A DNA stretch of 64,000 nt from Carposina sasakii (Eukaryota > Arthropoda > Insecta > Lepidoptera > Carposinidae): contig CP053156.1 in assembly GCA_014607495.2 (NCBI GenBank), forward strand, positions 5,084,001 to 5,148,000, given 5' to 3'. The notes below the pieces were generated by a model. The model was not told where the DNA came from, searched no databases, and saw nothing but the letters and a program-made list of their open reading frames with translations. How positions within the stretch are numbered: position 1 is the stretch's first letter; each line of letters begins with the position of its first letter. The translations under genes and the position numbers were made by a program. Below are positions 41,702 to 52,570 of the stretch, in pieces.

Positions 41702-41961
41702 CAGGGTGGAACAGAAAGGGTATGTTAAGCGAAAAGCTGTATAAATAGCCCACTATAGAGAACCTATTTCCAAAATTTGAAACTCGAAATCACATTTTTA
41801 TTTTTCAAGATTGTATGTAAATTCCTGAGATATTTAAAAATTCTCCATACTATCGGGAAAAATAAACATGTGATTTCGGATCTCAAATTTTGTGGATAGG
41901 TTCTCTATAGTGGGCTATTTACATAGCTTTTCGCTTAACATACCCTTTTTGTTACACCCTG
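41702..41961. mobile_element. CAGGGTG/GTATGTTAAGCG foldback MITE, copy 4
   Basis: cagggtggaacagaaagggt to ctttttgttacaccctg, TA on both sides. Only 225 bp from copy 3 and in a matching orientation. Confidence 0.85.
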
Positions 41962-42207
41962 TATAATGTATTTACCTAATTTATTTTTATTTCTCTGTTT
42001 CTATGCTATCTTGTTTCAATGTTGCCATCGTATTTGTTTATGTACGAGTATATGTAATAATTAAATAAAAACAATTCTATTTGTGAACAATGGTTCAGTT
42101 TAGTATCTACGACAATGTGTGGGGGAATTATACCTATATACCTAGTATATGTTGTATGTTGTAAGAAAGAGCATTTTGGTGATAATAATTTATTCGATCA
42201 ACTTATT

Positions 42208-42290
42208 CTTATTCTTTATTGTACACATACAATTATATACAGACATAAATTATGAAACAAAATGTACAAAGGCGTGCTTATTAATAACTT
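42208..42290 (-). mobile_element. LINE 3' end (family G)
   Basis: Antisense: tattctttattgtacacata, aatgtacaaaggcgtgctta. Short fragment. Confidence 0.55.
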
Positions 42291-42979
42291 GTATGTATAG
42301 GTATAACGTGATTTTTAACCCACTTCAGTTGGTTTCAATCCCAGATAGGCCACGTAATTACACGTACAGATTTTAAAATTGTAAAAATAATAGTTAAATG
42401 GTAGATTGTGGTGACGACGTAACCAAAAATACTTTCTCTACAATCTTTGCAATGTAAAATAGTTTACTAACCTATTTTAGTCTTAACATAAACATCGAAG
42501 TAGATAATTTACACCTTAGTATCAATTACCTAAATATTCGTTGGAAACAGCGAATTTCTGTAAACCAGCTAGTTCTTATCCCCTAATAGCAAAATACCAC
42601 AAGTTGTGGTACGAACCCTGCGGTCCAGCCCCGAGACACGTAGAGATGTATCCAAATAGAAGAGACTAGAGGCAACTACGAGTACAAGAGGTATAAAAAA
42701 AATTTGCAGATTGCAGATTAAACCTCCTATTTGACATCATATAAAATATTGTATTTGGAATCAAATGAACTACATATTAATATCGATCGATCGTAGGTAC
42801 TGCTGTGGATCAATAGACAAAATATAGCTGTGTTCGTTAGTCATCGCATAAATTACTTGCTCCATAAGCAACCCTTTGTACATTCGCGATAAAGTTTTAC
42901 AACTACCTACTTTTACTACCCCTAAGACAGCGCAGTCATATTTTCGTGCTTTCACAAACAAATACCTACCGAGTACCTT

Positions 42980-43115
42980 CAACAACAACGCGTATTGCGG
43001 GAAGTTGCGGGAAGCCTACCTGCTCACTGAGGGTTTTTATTGTTACTGACCGCTGCTTCCCGTCGCCGCCGCCTCATCAACTTGCTGCCGGGGGAAAACA
43101 ACCGCCACCGAAGTT
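42980..43115. promoter_or_regulatory. GC-rich patch upstream of the candidate gene
   Basis: tgcgggaagttgcgggaagc, ccgtcgccgccgcctcatca and gctgccgggggaaaacaacc stand out from AT-rich surroundings. It lies about 0.8-0.9 kb before the candidate coding exon at 43939 and could hold its promoter or first untranslated exon. No TATA box or clear splice donor was identified. Confidence 0.3.
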
Positions 43116-43891
43116 ACGTTTTTTTTCATCTGGATAATTTAATATTTATCAAAGAAACCAGGATCAGTCGACCCACGACCTATTATCGCGTTTTAATTTA
43201 ATTATATTATCTCATTGCTCGAAATTTTCTTTTATTTATTTCCTAAGATACGTAATTTAGTTTTCTTTTCTTTTACTGAACCTGCCCACTTCTTGTCTGT
43301 AATAGGGGAAGAAGGGGACAGCGTTTCATTTAAATCATCTATCGTGATTTTAAAAACCATGGTCGGAAACAAACGACGTCATCTATTCCTTCTATTGGTA
43401 TTCTACATCTATCACACCAACCCTACAGCAGCTCCGTCTTGTGGTTTTAAACCTTTCTATTTGTCAATGGCTGAGCCCAGTTTGTGAGATTAAGCTCAGT
43501 TTTAACTTTAAACTGCGATTTGTTATGTTCCGCTTGTTCCGACAGGCTTGTTAAATGCTTAGCATCTGTTTACTGTACGAAATTGGAAATGTCAAAGTTA
43601 TTAAAGTTGGACCGTGTAACTAACATTGTTTCGCATCGTATTAATTCCACCAATAGGAATACATGTTCGATAATTGACGCCATAATAATGGGAGGATTTG
43701 CCATCATCATGATACGATAGCGAATGTCAAAACGATAGCTGGAACTTAAACATTAGCTGCAGGCGTTTCAAATACGGCGATTTGTAGAAGATTCAATCAT
43801 TTCCTTTGAGTGATCAAAGCTTAGGATTAATTAACTTTTAATGCCGATTATAATAAATTCTTATCTCATGTAAACTTTCCTTTGTTTCAGA

Positions 43892-44152
43892 TCAACTCTT
43901 GACACATAATAGGAAGACATGAACGTGTCTTGTGATCAATGACTATAATGCTCATCAAAATGAGTTCCCATAATAGACGTGTGTGTCCAACGCCGGTTGG
44001 TGCAATACTGGCGATTTTAGTGTGTGTTCAGTTAGAAGTAAACTCGGTTGAGGTGAGGGAGGAGCCTCATAAGTATACGATAGAAGAACTTATATCAAAA
44101 CAGTTTGATCATAAGGACTCTGGAGATTTGGGTATGGATCCATGTAAGGCTG
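43892..44152 (+). CDS. Candidate first coding exon, secreted tolloid/BMP1-like protease
   Basis: A pyrimidine-rich acceptor (tttcctttgtttcag) ends at 43891 and a strong donor G|GTAAGT begins at 44153. The coding part starts at ATG 43939 (MTIMLIKMSSHNRRV...); a second in-frame Met is at 43960. The hydrophobic core VGAILAILVCVQL and a likely cut after VNS form a signal peptide. The next ~35 residues are acidic and end MDPCKAG at a phase-1 junction. In BMP1/tolloid metalloproteases the sequence DPCKA, followed by a FLGDIAL-type motif, lies near the start of the prodomain, so this fits their first coding exon. The protease and CUB exons were not found in the window. The name is an inference from a short motif. 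Confidence 0.45.
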
Positions 44153-44470
44153 GTAAGTGGTTTAAATATTATTTAACATTACGTTAGATATTTAGTTCCA
44201 CTTGCATCAAATGGTCAGTACTTACACATGACGTTCTGCTTCTTAAGACAAAAACAGTTTTTCGGAAAAAAGATTGGTATTAAATATTATATCTATTAAT
44301 TTTCATAAGTATCCCATTTTTACCGATGGAATTCATAGTAATGTTATTCGTTTAACAGCTAATCTTCTGATATTCTGCGCGGTAGCGAGATGAAAGTAAA
44401 TAATAAATAAGTATACTTAAGACCTATATACTTACCTACTGTTCAAAAGGAAATATACAAGAATTACAGA
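44153..44470 (+). other. Start of the intron after the candidate exon
   Basis: Begins GTAAGTGG. AT-rich with no recognised features up to the retroposon B copy. If the gene call is right, the following ~20 kb of repeats may be intronic. Confidence 0.35.
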
Positions 44471-44473
44471 AAG

Positions 44474-44602
44474 GTTACCACCCCGCCTACCCAGCGTGAT
44501 GACTATGGGCAAAACCCCCCTTTGGCAGTAGCCTAGTGACGTGCCCTGGAGAGGCCTACATCCAGCAGTGGACTGCAATAGGCTGAAGACGACGACGACG
44601 AC
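44474..44602 (+). mobile_element. Retroposon B 3' part
   Basis: accaccccgcctacccagcg, tgatgactatgggcaaaacc, gtagcctagtgacgtgccct, ggcctacatccagcagtgga, ctgcaataggctga and (GAC)n. 5'-truncated. Confidence 0.75.
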
Positions 44603-44716
44603 AGATAGGTTAATACCTATCTAAATTACCATAATTAATATTACCTAATAATGGGTCATTGGATATGCGATACCTACTTGCCATAAAAAATATAATAATT
44701 AGGTACATCCATTTAC

Positions 44717-44945
44717 CTACATTTAAATAATTAACGTCACCAAATTCCTGACAGTTACGCGTCAAAATTAACAATTCTGTTTCATTTGATTCGTGTAAAG
44801 TGTTAAAACCCCGTTTTTCACGGTTTTTAAGCATTTGCACAGTAAAAGGGACGTCGCAAACCGGATTTTCATCATGGACACCTTTATAATTCTTACTGAT
44901 TGCCCACTGTGCTCGCTTCACACGATTTCGTATACTGTGGCCCAT
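44717..44945 (-). CDS. Exon-like open frame of unknown function
   Basis: About 76 residues of protein-like composition (RNRVKRAQWAISKNYKGVHD, CDVPFTVQMLKNREKRGFNT, ESNETELLILTRNCQEFGDV) run until a potential donor (GTAG|GTAAATGG) at 44716. Past that point the frame turns AT-rich and hydrophobic. An in-frame stop precedes the ATG. It could be an exon of a minus-strand gene, a mobile-element protein fragment, or chance. Not recognised. Confidence 0.25.
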
Positions 44946-44949
44946 GTCA

Positions 44950-47010
44950 CAAGACTATAGCGGGTAGGCAATGTATGTGTTATTACAAAACCACGGCTAA
45001 AGTTACTGTTAAAAATGACATTTTAAAAGCAAAGTCAAAAGAATATCTGTAAAATTTGTACCAATCATAATGTTTAGCTTAAACTATGTTTAAATATTTT
45101 TGTCATAACAAGTTATAAGTTAATTCTGTGTGAGAAAGTACATGTGTATACTGGGAGTGAGCAATAAGATGACGGATAATAGAGATAAATGGAAGAAAAC
45201 TACATATTGTGTTGACCCCAAATTAATGGGAACAGGGCAGGAAGATGATGAACACGTTATATGTTAAGTGAAAAATTATACAAAACTTAACAGGACATCT
45301 CTTGGATTTAGGACAGGTCTCTAAAATCAGCAGTTTATTTTAAATAAATAATTAATATGGCGTACGGGAACTACATAGAGGATTTATGGTTAGTATACCT
45401 ACGTGAAATCTTAGCCTCATTTTCCTATAACTTGTTCACTCAGAAATTTCAATGAAAACCGAGAGGGTTGGTTTTTATCACCGTTGATTTCTGTTTTAGC
45501 ACTTTTTAATGGTTTCCGCCTGGAGGCAAAGTTAAATGCATTGTTCATGGAAATTGTGCGCTCAAATAGTTTTAACAGACAAAAACAGACAATTGACAAT
45601 GATAAATGGATGTATACCTGCTTATTAAGAAGAATATAGTAATAATATTAAGAATATAAGTCAGAACTTAAGAGAAGGCAAAGTTAGGGATTACTAGAAG
45701 TACTAGATAGTCTTATTGCGCTAATTCACTCCGAGCAATCTTAAGCCTAAAACTTATACCCGTAAATATGTATAAAAGAGGCGAATTAATTACCCATTTC
45801 TACTCAAGCAATTTCTTAAGTAATGATTACCACCACTTAGAGTAAAATGTGATCAAATTGGAGTACTTAGTCGTGGCGTAGAGTAATAGATAGATTCTAA
45901 AGAACAACTACCTATTTACTAAAAAAAAAAACACTCTGTTAAACTACTAATTCTTCCCAATGAAAAAAAAAAAATTATAAGTCAAAAAAACGCAAAACGC
46001 AAAAGTGCAAGGTGTATTCTCTAAACAAAAATTTAAAAATGTGTGCTACGTTGCTTCATAAATTCGAAACTGGAAGTACTTTAGGTTTTGATTCCCTTGC
46101 GAGTACTTGCGAGTTTCAAAATATGAAAATTGATTGCGTTGAATAGAAGTTTGATTTTGCTACAGCTTAAAGGTATTATAGACGCATTTAATACCTCTAC
46201 GCGTCGCCTTTATCTATGCTATAAGACAAAATGACCACGTCAAATTTTATCATTTTCGTTCGGACAGAACGCGTACCGGCAAATTGGAATCTGGCACTTC
46301 AGAAACCTTTAAAAGTCAATAAACTGAACCCTCATCAGGTGGAACGTAAACCGGACAAAAGGGCCATAATAAGTTTGTATATGCTGAACTCTTACTACTA
46401 GTGAGTTTGAGTTTCTTTAAAATGTTCCGAACTCTTTTTGGTGTGGTAGCTGTAAACGGCGACGTGTACAAATTTAACATCCTGAAATGGGGTAGCCAAA
46501 ATGATCTGGCCCATTTATCTTTTTTATGATGAATATATCCCACAGTCATTGTTCAATTTTTTTTTTATGGGATTATGCACTATTTTTATTATGAATACTC
46601 ACACGAGTGACTCCACATCTAAATAACCTACGAGAATAAAATTATTTGCAATAATAACTAAACCTACGTAAAAAAAAAACTAGAGCTACAAAATAAAATA
46701 AAATTTTATTTTATTGTTCAAATTAATTTTGCATAGAATTATGACTTGAAAAACTTGGAAAAATTAGTTTATTCGATTATCTACCTATAAGTTGCGGGCA
46801 TGAGAGCTAGAATAATAATAATTCATTGTCTTTACGTAAACAGGGCCACTTATCAAACAAATTAGTATAAAAAAATTCGTAATTCAATTGGAGAGTTTTA
46901 CCGAGTGGTCAAGTGTGTTGTTAGGCATCAGGTTCCGTATGTTTATAAGATTCCAACATCACAGCCGGGTGAGCTAACATGAGAACATATGGTATTTTGC
47001 ACTTACGATA
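44950..47010. other. Unassigned AT-rich stretch
   Basis: Small frames at 45417-45599 and 46316-46549 show no domain. No RNA gene or repeat recognised apart from a family C scrap (cctgaaatggggtagcc) near 46480. Confidence 0.4.
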
Positions 47011-47014
47011 CAAA

Positions 47015-47165
47015 TTACATACATACATACACATAATCACGCCTTTATCCCTTACGGAGTAGGCAGAGTATCAAGGGCCGATAGGACTACATGGTGCCAC
47101 TTCTGATCAATTTTGAGGGTATAGTTAGGATGTACAAGTTCAGTATTAGAAGTAAGTTCGGTAAG
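47015..47165 (-). mobile_element. LINE 3'-end remnant (family F)
   Basis: (tacata)n at 47019, then cgcctttatcccttacggag, taggcagagtatcaagggcc, catggtgccacttctgatca. Truncated after about 150 bp. Confidence 0.6.
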
Positions 47166-47574
47166 TTAGTTATTAAAAATTATGTAAGTACTTATAACCA
47201 GTTATTTCCATGCTTAGGCAACTCACTAGTTTAAATAATTTGCCCACGGAATCCTAGTCGGTCTGTCACAACATGAATCTCATTAAAGCTGAAATCCACA
47301 AAAACAGGCTCGTGGCTAATGTACAGGATGTTTACACTGCCAATGTTTTCTGAGTTTCACACCTGGCTTCAGGTGAAAAACTTCTGTTTTCAAGAAAAAT
47401 AAATTACCAGGTAATTTTGAAAGAATGTTAGGGTGATTTATTTGTTGTCAATGAGATTTATTTGTTGTGTTAAAACATGATTGACAACAATGACTTAACT
47501 AGGTACCTAAAGTTCCACTTCCATGTCGAAGTGTAATCTATCAATCTAGATGAAACTGTGTTGCAAAAATAGGG

Positions 47575-47690
47575 TTACAAACTGCTGGATCACGAAGGAG
47601 ATCTTGCAGCCACGTTCAGTATAGCCAGATGTAGAAGATCAGTGTCAAATTGCTAGTCCATCATCTGAGAGCACGTTTTCGATATTACGG
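47575..47690 (-). mobile_element. Retroposon C fragment
   Basis: cgaaggagatcttgcagcca, cgttcagtatagccagatg, gtcaaattgctagtccatc. Central part only. Confidence 0.55.
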
Positions 47691-47974
47691 ATCAGGATAC
47701 ATGATTCTTTAGGGTACACATGCCATAATCGCCACTATTCCTCAGGCTCTTGAGACCCTTGTAGAAGATAGGACATGCCTTACCTCAAACCTTTTAACAC
47801 TGAATATTTATGTACTTGCGTCTTGTAATAAAGCCTTGTAAGGGTAAGTGCTTATTAAAATTTAAAGAAGGGCTTTCAGTTCCTTTGTGTTAATAAAATC
47901 TTGAATAGAAATAATAATTGCCAGACTTTTAAGCAATGATAAAAAACAATTCTATTAATATTATATTGTCAAAA

Positions 47975-48117
47975 GACGGCCGATTGATTGGTTTAGTAGG
48001 TAGTGACCCTGCCTGCGACGCCATAGGTTCTGGGTTCTAATCCCGGTACAACACAAGACCTTAGGGATCTTAATGTGGGACTAAGTTAATGTGTTGTGTA
48101 GTGTGTAAATAATAATA
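47975..48117 (+). mobile_element. SINE A with internal deletion
   Basis: Head acggccgattgattggttta...gggttctaatcccggta is joined directly to caacacaagaccttaggga and the tail; about 90 bp of the body is missing. Confidence 0.75.
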
Positions 48118-48124
48118 AAAAAAA

Positions 48125-48297
48125 AATGGGGCAGCTAAAACTACAAGTCCGCGAAAGAGATCCTTCAGTCATGTAATCATGTTGAACAAAGCAGTCTGTG
48201 ACAACTTGCTAGCTCATCTCCTGATGACCTAGGTTCCGTGGAATCTTACCACATGCACGAAAGGAGATGCAGCTGACGTATTCTAGTGAAGCCCTGC
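48125..48297 (-). mobile_element. Retroposon C copy
   Basis: aaaatggggcagc, cgcgaaagagatccttcagt, gacaacttgctagctcatct, accacatgcacgaaaggaga, tattctagtgaagccctgca. Directly abuts retroposon B at 48298. Confidence 0.7.
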
Positions 48298-48475
48298 AAT
48301 TGGCCGCGTGGTCCCGGCAGAGTAGAATTCGTACCACCCCATGTCTGCCCGTGGGTATACGAGGCGATTAAGGGTAGGTGGGCTCCTTTTGACAACATAT
48401 GACCTGCCCAGCGTGGTGACTCCCCCAATAAGTGCAGGCCTAAAGCAACTGCAATCTGATGATGATGATGATCAC
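48298..48475 (+). mobile_element. Retroposon B with several deletions
   Basis: ggccgcgtggtcccggcaga, catgtctgcccgtgggtata, gaggcgattaagggt, gcccagcgtggtgact and (GAT)n, with inner blocks missing. Confidence 0.7.
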
Positions 48476-48591
48476 CCGATATAATGATCAATTTTATTAA
48501 TAATTATCATAATTTATTTTTATAATAATATTTTGTTTTATAAGTATTCGACAAATAGAAATTTTTGGTACTTACTCTTAATAATTAGGTA

Positions 48592-48650
48592 GACGGCCGA
48601 TAAACGCCATAAATCCCGGTAGGTGCAAACATCGATATGAATATCGAAGT
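48592..48650 (+). repeat. SINE A scrap
   Basis: agacggccgat, cgccat, aatcccggtaggtgcaaaca, tcgatatgaatatcga. Strongly reduced copy. Confidence 0.5.
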
Positions 48651-48774
48651 CATAATGCTTGCCTAGTGAAACGTATAACGCTAATATCCGAAAAATAAAA
48701 ACGTGATCGTAATAGATATATTGTTTGTTAGACTATGAAACGTATGACGCTAATGTAAAAACGTATCGTAATTA

Positions 48775-48870
48775 TATTTGAGACTCGAAATTACATGTTT
48801 ATGTTTCAATTATAATGGCCCATGGTATTGGGCTATTTTCAGAATATTTCGCCTTACCAAACCCTTGTGT
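48775..48870. repeat. Decayed GTATGTTAAGCG foldback fragment
   Basis: atttgagactcgaaattaca, tgtttatgtttcaa, gggctattttcag, atttcgccttaccaaaccct line up with the family at 36090, without termini. Confidence 0.45.
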
Positions 48871-49070
48871 GAAGTTATTCACGAGATAAGAATCGACACG
48901 TTTCTTACAAAAACGGTTTCTAGGATAAGATTTATTATTAACAAGATTGTTTTAGGAGTCTTTATCAGCAAAAAACTATAAGGTAAATAATATAAGAAGT
49001 TTCTCGTAACTAGATTAGAACTACGTAAGTATCTTAGTATAAAATGGAAGTCATAATATTTTTAGATCTA

Positions 49071-49246
49071 TCCCAACTAATATTATAAAATGCAAAAGTA
49101 AATTTGTTTCTATGTTTGTTCGCTTTTCACGCTTTATTTACCTAACTAATCTAGTTTAATTTTTTTATACACATAGTTAGGAGTACGGAGAAGGACATAG
49201 GCTACATTTTGTAGTCCACGCGGACGAAGACACTGGCTACAACTAG
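49071..49246 (+). mobile_element. Non-autonomous Helitron, short, complete ends
   Basis: A|TCCCAACTAATATTATAAAATG at the left; gtccacgcggacgaagacac then tggctacaactag|T at the right. 5' TC, 3' CTAG and A/T insertion site are all intact in 176 bp. Shares its 5' end with 16010-16211 and its 3' end with 55813-56129. Confidence 0.85.
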
Positions 49247-49623
49247 TTTAGTAATTTTACGATAAGTACTCGTATTACTTATGGCCATAGGTTTCCGGAA
49301 ATTCACTCTCACGATAGAAATAAAAGAAAAATAAAAGAGAAAAAAGGGTGCCTATTACAATTGCAGTTGGCGACCTTTTTTCCCCTTTTGATAGTCATTG
49401 TTTTTATTCATGAATAAGTACACCTTTATAGAATCTGGGCCAATAAGGTTACAGTAAAAAAAGTTAGTAAAAGTGAGTAAAATAATATTATTTTCTCTGA
49501 TTCCAATGAAGATTGGAGAAGGTGGTGGACCAGCAGTATGAGTAGAATATTTAATGTACATTAATGATGTCAGAAAATCTCTTATTTTAATAGGGTCGTT
49601 TACGGTTTTTTTATTTGTATTTA

Positions 49624-49835
49624 TATCGAAAGATCATAAAAAAAAAAAAAACATTTACGAAAGAAAAACTTCGGTAGCGTGAAAACTTTCCAGGTTATAA
49701 CGATTTCAAAATCACAATTTTAGACTTGCCAAAAAATGCTCCATACAAACGGCTACCACAATATGACGTCACTCTTTCATTAACTTGTATACGCGTAAAA
49801 GAACTTTTATTTTGCAGCTATTTTAAATATTGCGT
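49624..49835 (+). repeat. AT-rich repeat J, copy 1
   Basis: atcgaaagatcataaaaaaa, cgaaagaaaaacttcggtag, cgtgaaaactttcc, tttagacttgccaaaaaatg, ctccatacaaacggctacca, tatgacgtcactc recur in reverse at 53383-53862. Type unknown; no terminal repeats clearly seen. Confidence 0.65.
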
Positions 49836-49839
49836 TTAT

Positions 49840-50730
49840 AAGTTGCTGTAAATGATGCAGTTGGACATATGATGATGTCGCATTTGAAAGCGGACTTGCT
49901 GAAGGCTTATTACTACCTCATTTGGACACTCAATCAAATTGTAATTTTACAGATAGGTATAATTTTGATGATTTCTGATAAGCATAAAATGTCATTAAAA
50001 TTTTGTTCTACCATATTAAACATTCCTATTCATTATTCGAACCACAACCTGGTTTTTGATGAAATTATTTTTAACGTAACTTCCATTCCTTTATGCACTA
50101 TATACGAGTAGGTACATGGTTCGAGTAAAATAAATATTAAGTACTTACTTGTTTACGCTGAAACGAAGTTGGTAGCAGTGGGCTTCGTTATTTGACGTGA
50201 AAAGCTCATATCCTGCGTGTCCGACGGCGCGTGATACGGGACCTTAGGCTGTATCCGCATAGGTATAGTAAAGAAAAACTAGCAACATTACACATGTGCA
50301 TGTAGTATGTTGTTGTGGTAACTATTTTTTTTTAATTAAAAAACACTACGCTAAATGCGTAGGTACCTAAAACTACTTAAGGAAAAACATCCGACTGCGT
50401 AAAAAAATTGACACTCTCACGACTATTATACTAGATGGGTACTCGTACCTACGGTGCGTGATATTGCGGATTATTACGAGTTGAGTATTGCATTGTTATA
50501 TAAAAATGTTAATAGACCGGTGTGGACATTGCTTAACGGAGTAGGTAGGTAATAATACTTTTCCTCGGTGACAATTTCACACACGTATTATGAACGCAAA
50601 TAATGTTTCCATATTACCTACATAACTTTCTCTGAAGTTTTTATGTGGACACTGACAATGTTAACCATCTATATCATAAATGTTGATTCAGTAAATGAAA
50701 AAAAAAGTTCCTAAAAGCACTAAGGGGATA
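49840..50730. other. Unassigned stretch
   Basis: The frame at 49869-50111 has no domain. Nothing recognised. Confidence 0.35.
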
Positions 50731-50734
50731 ATCA

Positions 50735-51012
50735 GACTAATCGATCGATCATTGATCGACAGCATCGGTCAACGTCGATCGACTGGTCTGGTAGCTCGGA
50801 TACCGTTCGACTAACCAACCGATCGATTACTGGTCGTCGTTGATCGACTGGATTGGTAGTTTTAATTGTTAATAAAAACTACTATGATTGATGCCATCCA
50901 TTGACGACAGATAGATTATTCTGATTCTAGTTACTATTATATATCGACGCCGACTAACCACTCTACTGAAGATCAAGACCGTCGATTGACGATCGATCGA
51001 TTGATCTGGTAA
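50735..51012. mobile_element. GATCGATC-rich foldback element
   Basis: agactaatcgatcgatcatt, gatcgacagcatcggtc at the left and, inverted, agatcaatcgatcgatcgtc, aatcgacggtc at the right; cgatcgact / gatcgactgg words recur inside. About 270 bp with 30-35 bp imperfect arms. No coding frame. Confidence 0.6.
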
Positions 51013-51093
51013 CACTCTTAGGTACAGCCAGTTGTAATCAAGATTGTAAGTGCATCGAATATTCTCAATCTAAGATCTGAATTCGATCTAGAT

Positions 51094-51428
51094 CAGTGGT
51101 TCCCAATTAGTGGTACACGTACCCCTAGGGGTACGCAAGGCTGCATCAACGGGTACGCGACGCGTACCAAAAAAAAACAACAATATTACTAAATTTACCA
51201 ATAAATATTTATGCAACCAATTTTTCAGAGTTGTGCAAAGAAAAACGCGCCTATTTGTCACATTAATAAAACTAATGTTCTCTGTCATCTTGTATTGTAT
51301 TTTGATATTAATAAATTCGAAATACATCTGATTTCATCTCTTATTTATTTATCGTACCTGCAATAAGGGGTACGCGAGTTTGAGGTCTTTCTTAGAGTGG
51401 TACGTAGAAAAAACTGATTGGGAACCAC
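51094..51428. mobile_element. hAT-like foldback element, 335 bp
   Basis: Left end CAGTGGTTCCCAATTAGTGG and inverted right end GTGGTTCCCAATCAG, with the 8-bp duplication ATCTAGAT at 51086-51093 and 51429-51436. The last two bases of the right terminus have changed. Inner arms ggtacacgtacccctagggg and ggtac...cgtacc words also pair. Open frames inside are by-products. Confidence 0.85.
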
Positions 51429-51439
51429 ATCTAGATCTC

Positions 51440-52125
51440 TGGTATTCATATTGATTTTCTACTGGGTACAACTAACCTTACAGAAACTGCCTTTAGAATT
51501 GGTAAGTATAATTTAAAACTCTCAAGCCTTGATGACAAGACTGGTCGAAGATAAAAATTTATCTTCCCTAACTTTAAACAGTACACCCTAATGCTGCATC
51601 CTTTTTACGACTAAAATAATCCATTCGTTCCGCGCTTGCTGAAACATCAGCTAATGGTTGACTGAACTTAACACTACATTTATTTTTAACACCTTCCTTT
51701 ATAAATACTCCAACGATACGAGTACTTGAAGTTTAACTGCCGCTATTAGTCGATGTATTTTCTTGGAAAAGAAATGTGTTCAAAAATCCTAGTTATGGCA
51801 AGTAATTATACCCGTTGAATTTGAATTCTATTAGTAGAAAACTCGAAGGGTACTAAATTATAACAATGTACAATTTATTTATATTTTATTTAATCATTTT
51901 ATTTCATGTAATTTTTCAACACATATTTTGTTAGTGGTTTCTTAATCTATATAGTTTCTTAATCTATGTCAGCATAATAGATGACGATAACGGTGTAAGG
52001 AAAAACTTGCATAAAGTATATGAGACACTGTACTTTATTCTTTGTAAAATATGTATTAATGATATAAAAAATACTAAACCGCATCCCCAAAATTCCTTAA
52101 TTCTATACCTATTGCCTATACCATA
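51440..52125. other. Unassigned stretch
   Basis: Nothing recognised. Confidence 0.4.
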
Positions 52126-52129
52126 TACA

Positions 52130-52290
52130 TATTACTGTCGGCTTTCCGTCCCATCGGACTATGAGAGTGACGGAATAGAGAGTGCATCTGTGTTTGCGTA
52201 CACACTTGTGCACTATAATATTTCTTGCGTACCTGACTAATCTCCGTAGAGATAGGTCGCATTGGCCAAAATACGGTCGGGAGATTTTCA
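52130..52290 (+). mobile_element. SINE E, 3' part
   Basis: tcggctttccgtcccatcgg, actatgagagtgacggaata, gagagtgcatctgtgtttgc, gtacacacttgtgcactata, tctccgtagagataggtcgc, ggccaaaatacggtcgggag. Head missing. Confidence 0.75.
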
Positions 52291-52329
52291 TTTTCACATA
52301 TTAATTTAAGGAAATTAAATTATATGATA

Positions 52330-52510
52330 TCTGTGCTGATTCGGGGCTTAACTAGAATACCTCAGCTGCATCTTCTTCCGTGCATGTCACAAGTTGACTA
52401 GAGAACTCGAGCAATGTCTAAGGTGATAAGTTAACGCCAAACTTGGCTGTAAGGATCTCCCTCGCGATACTTTACTTCTAGCTACACCATTTTAGAAACA
52501 CAGGCGTGTT
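52330..52510 (+). mobile_element. Retroposon C copy
   Basis: tgtgctgattcggggcttaa, ctagaatacctcagctgcat, cttccgtgcatgtcacaag, actagagaactcgagcaatg, and a diverged 3' part to tagaaacacaggcgtg. Confidence 0.7.
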
Positions 52511-52570
52511 GATATGTTTATGTAAATGACATGAAAGCAACTAATTATTTTTTGAACCACGCACATGATA

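Noticed and set aside
46895..46980. tRNA-Ser-like sequence (accgagtggtcaagtgtgtt)
   Set aside because: Box A resembles tRNA-Ser, but no box B or pairing arms were found downstream.
51088..51331. Frames on both strands
   Set aside because: Both lie within or across the end of the hAT-like foldback element.
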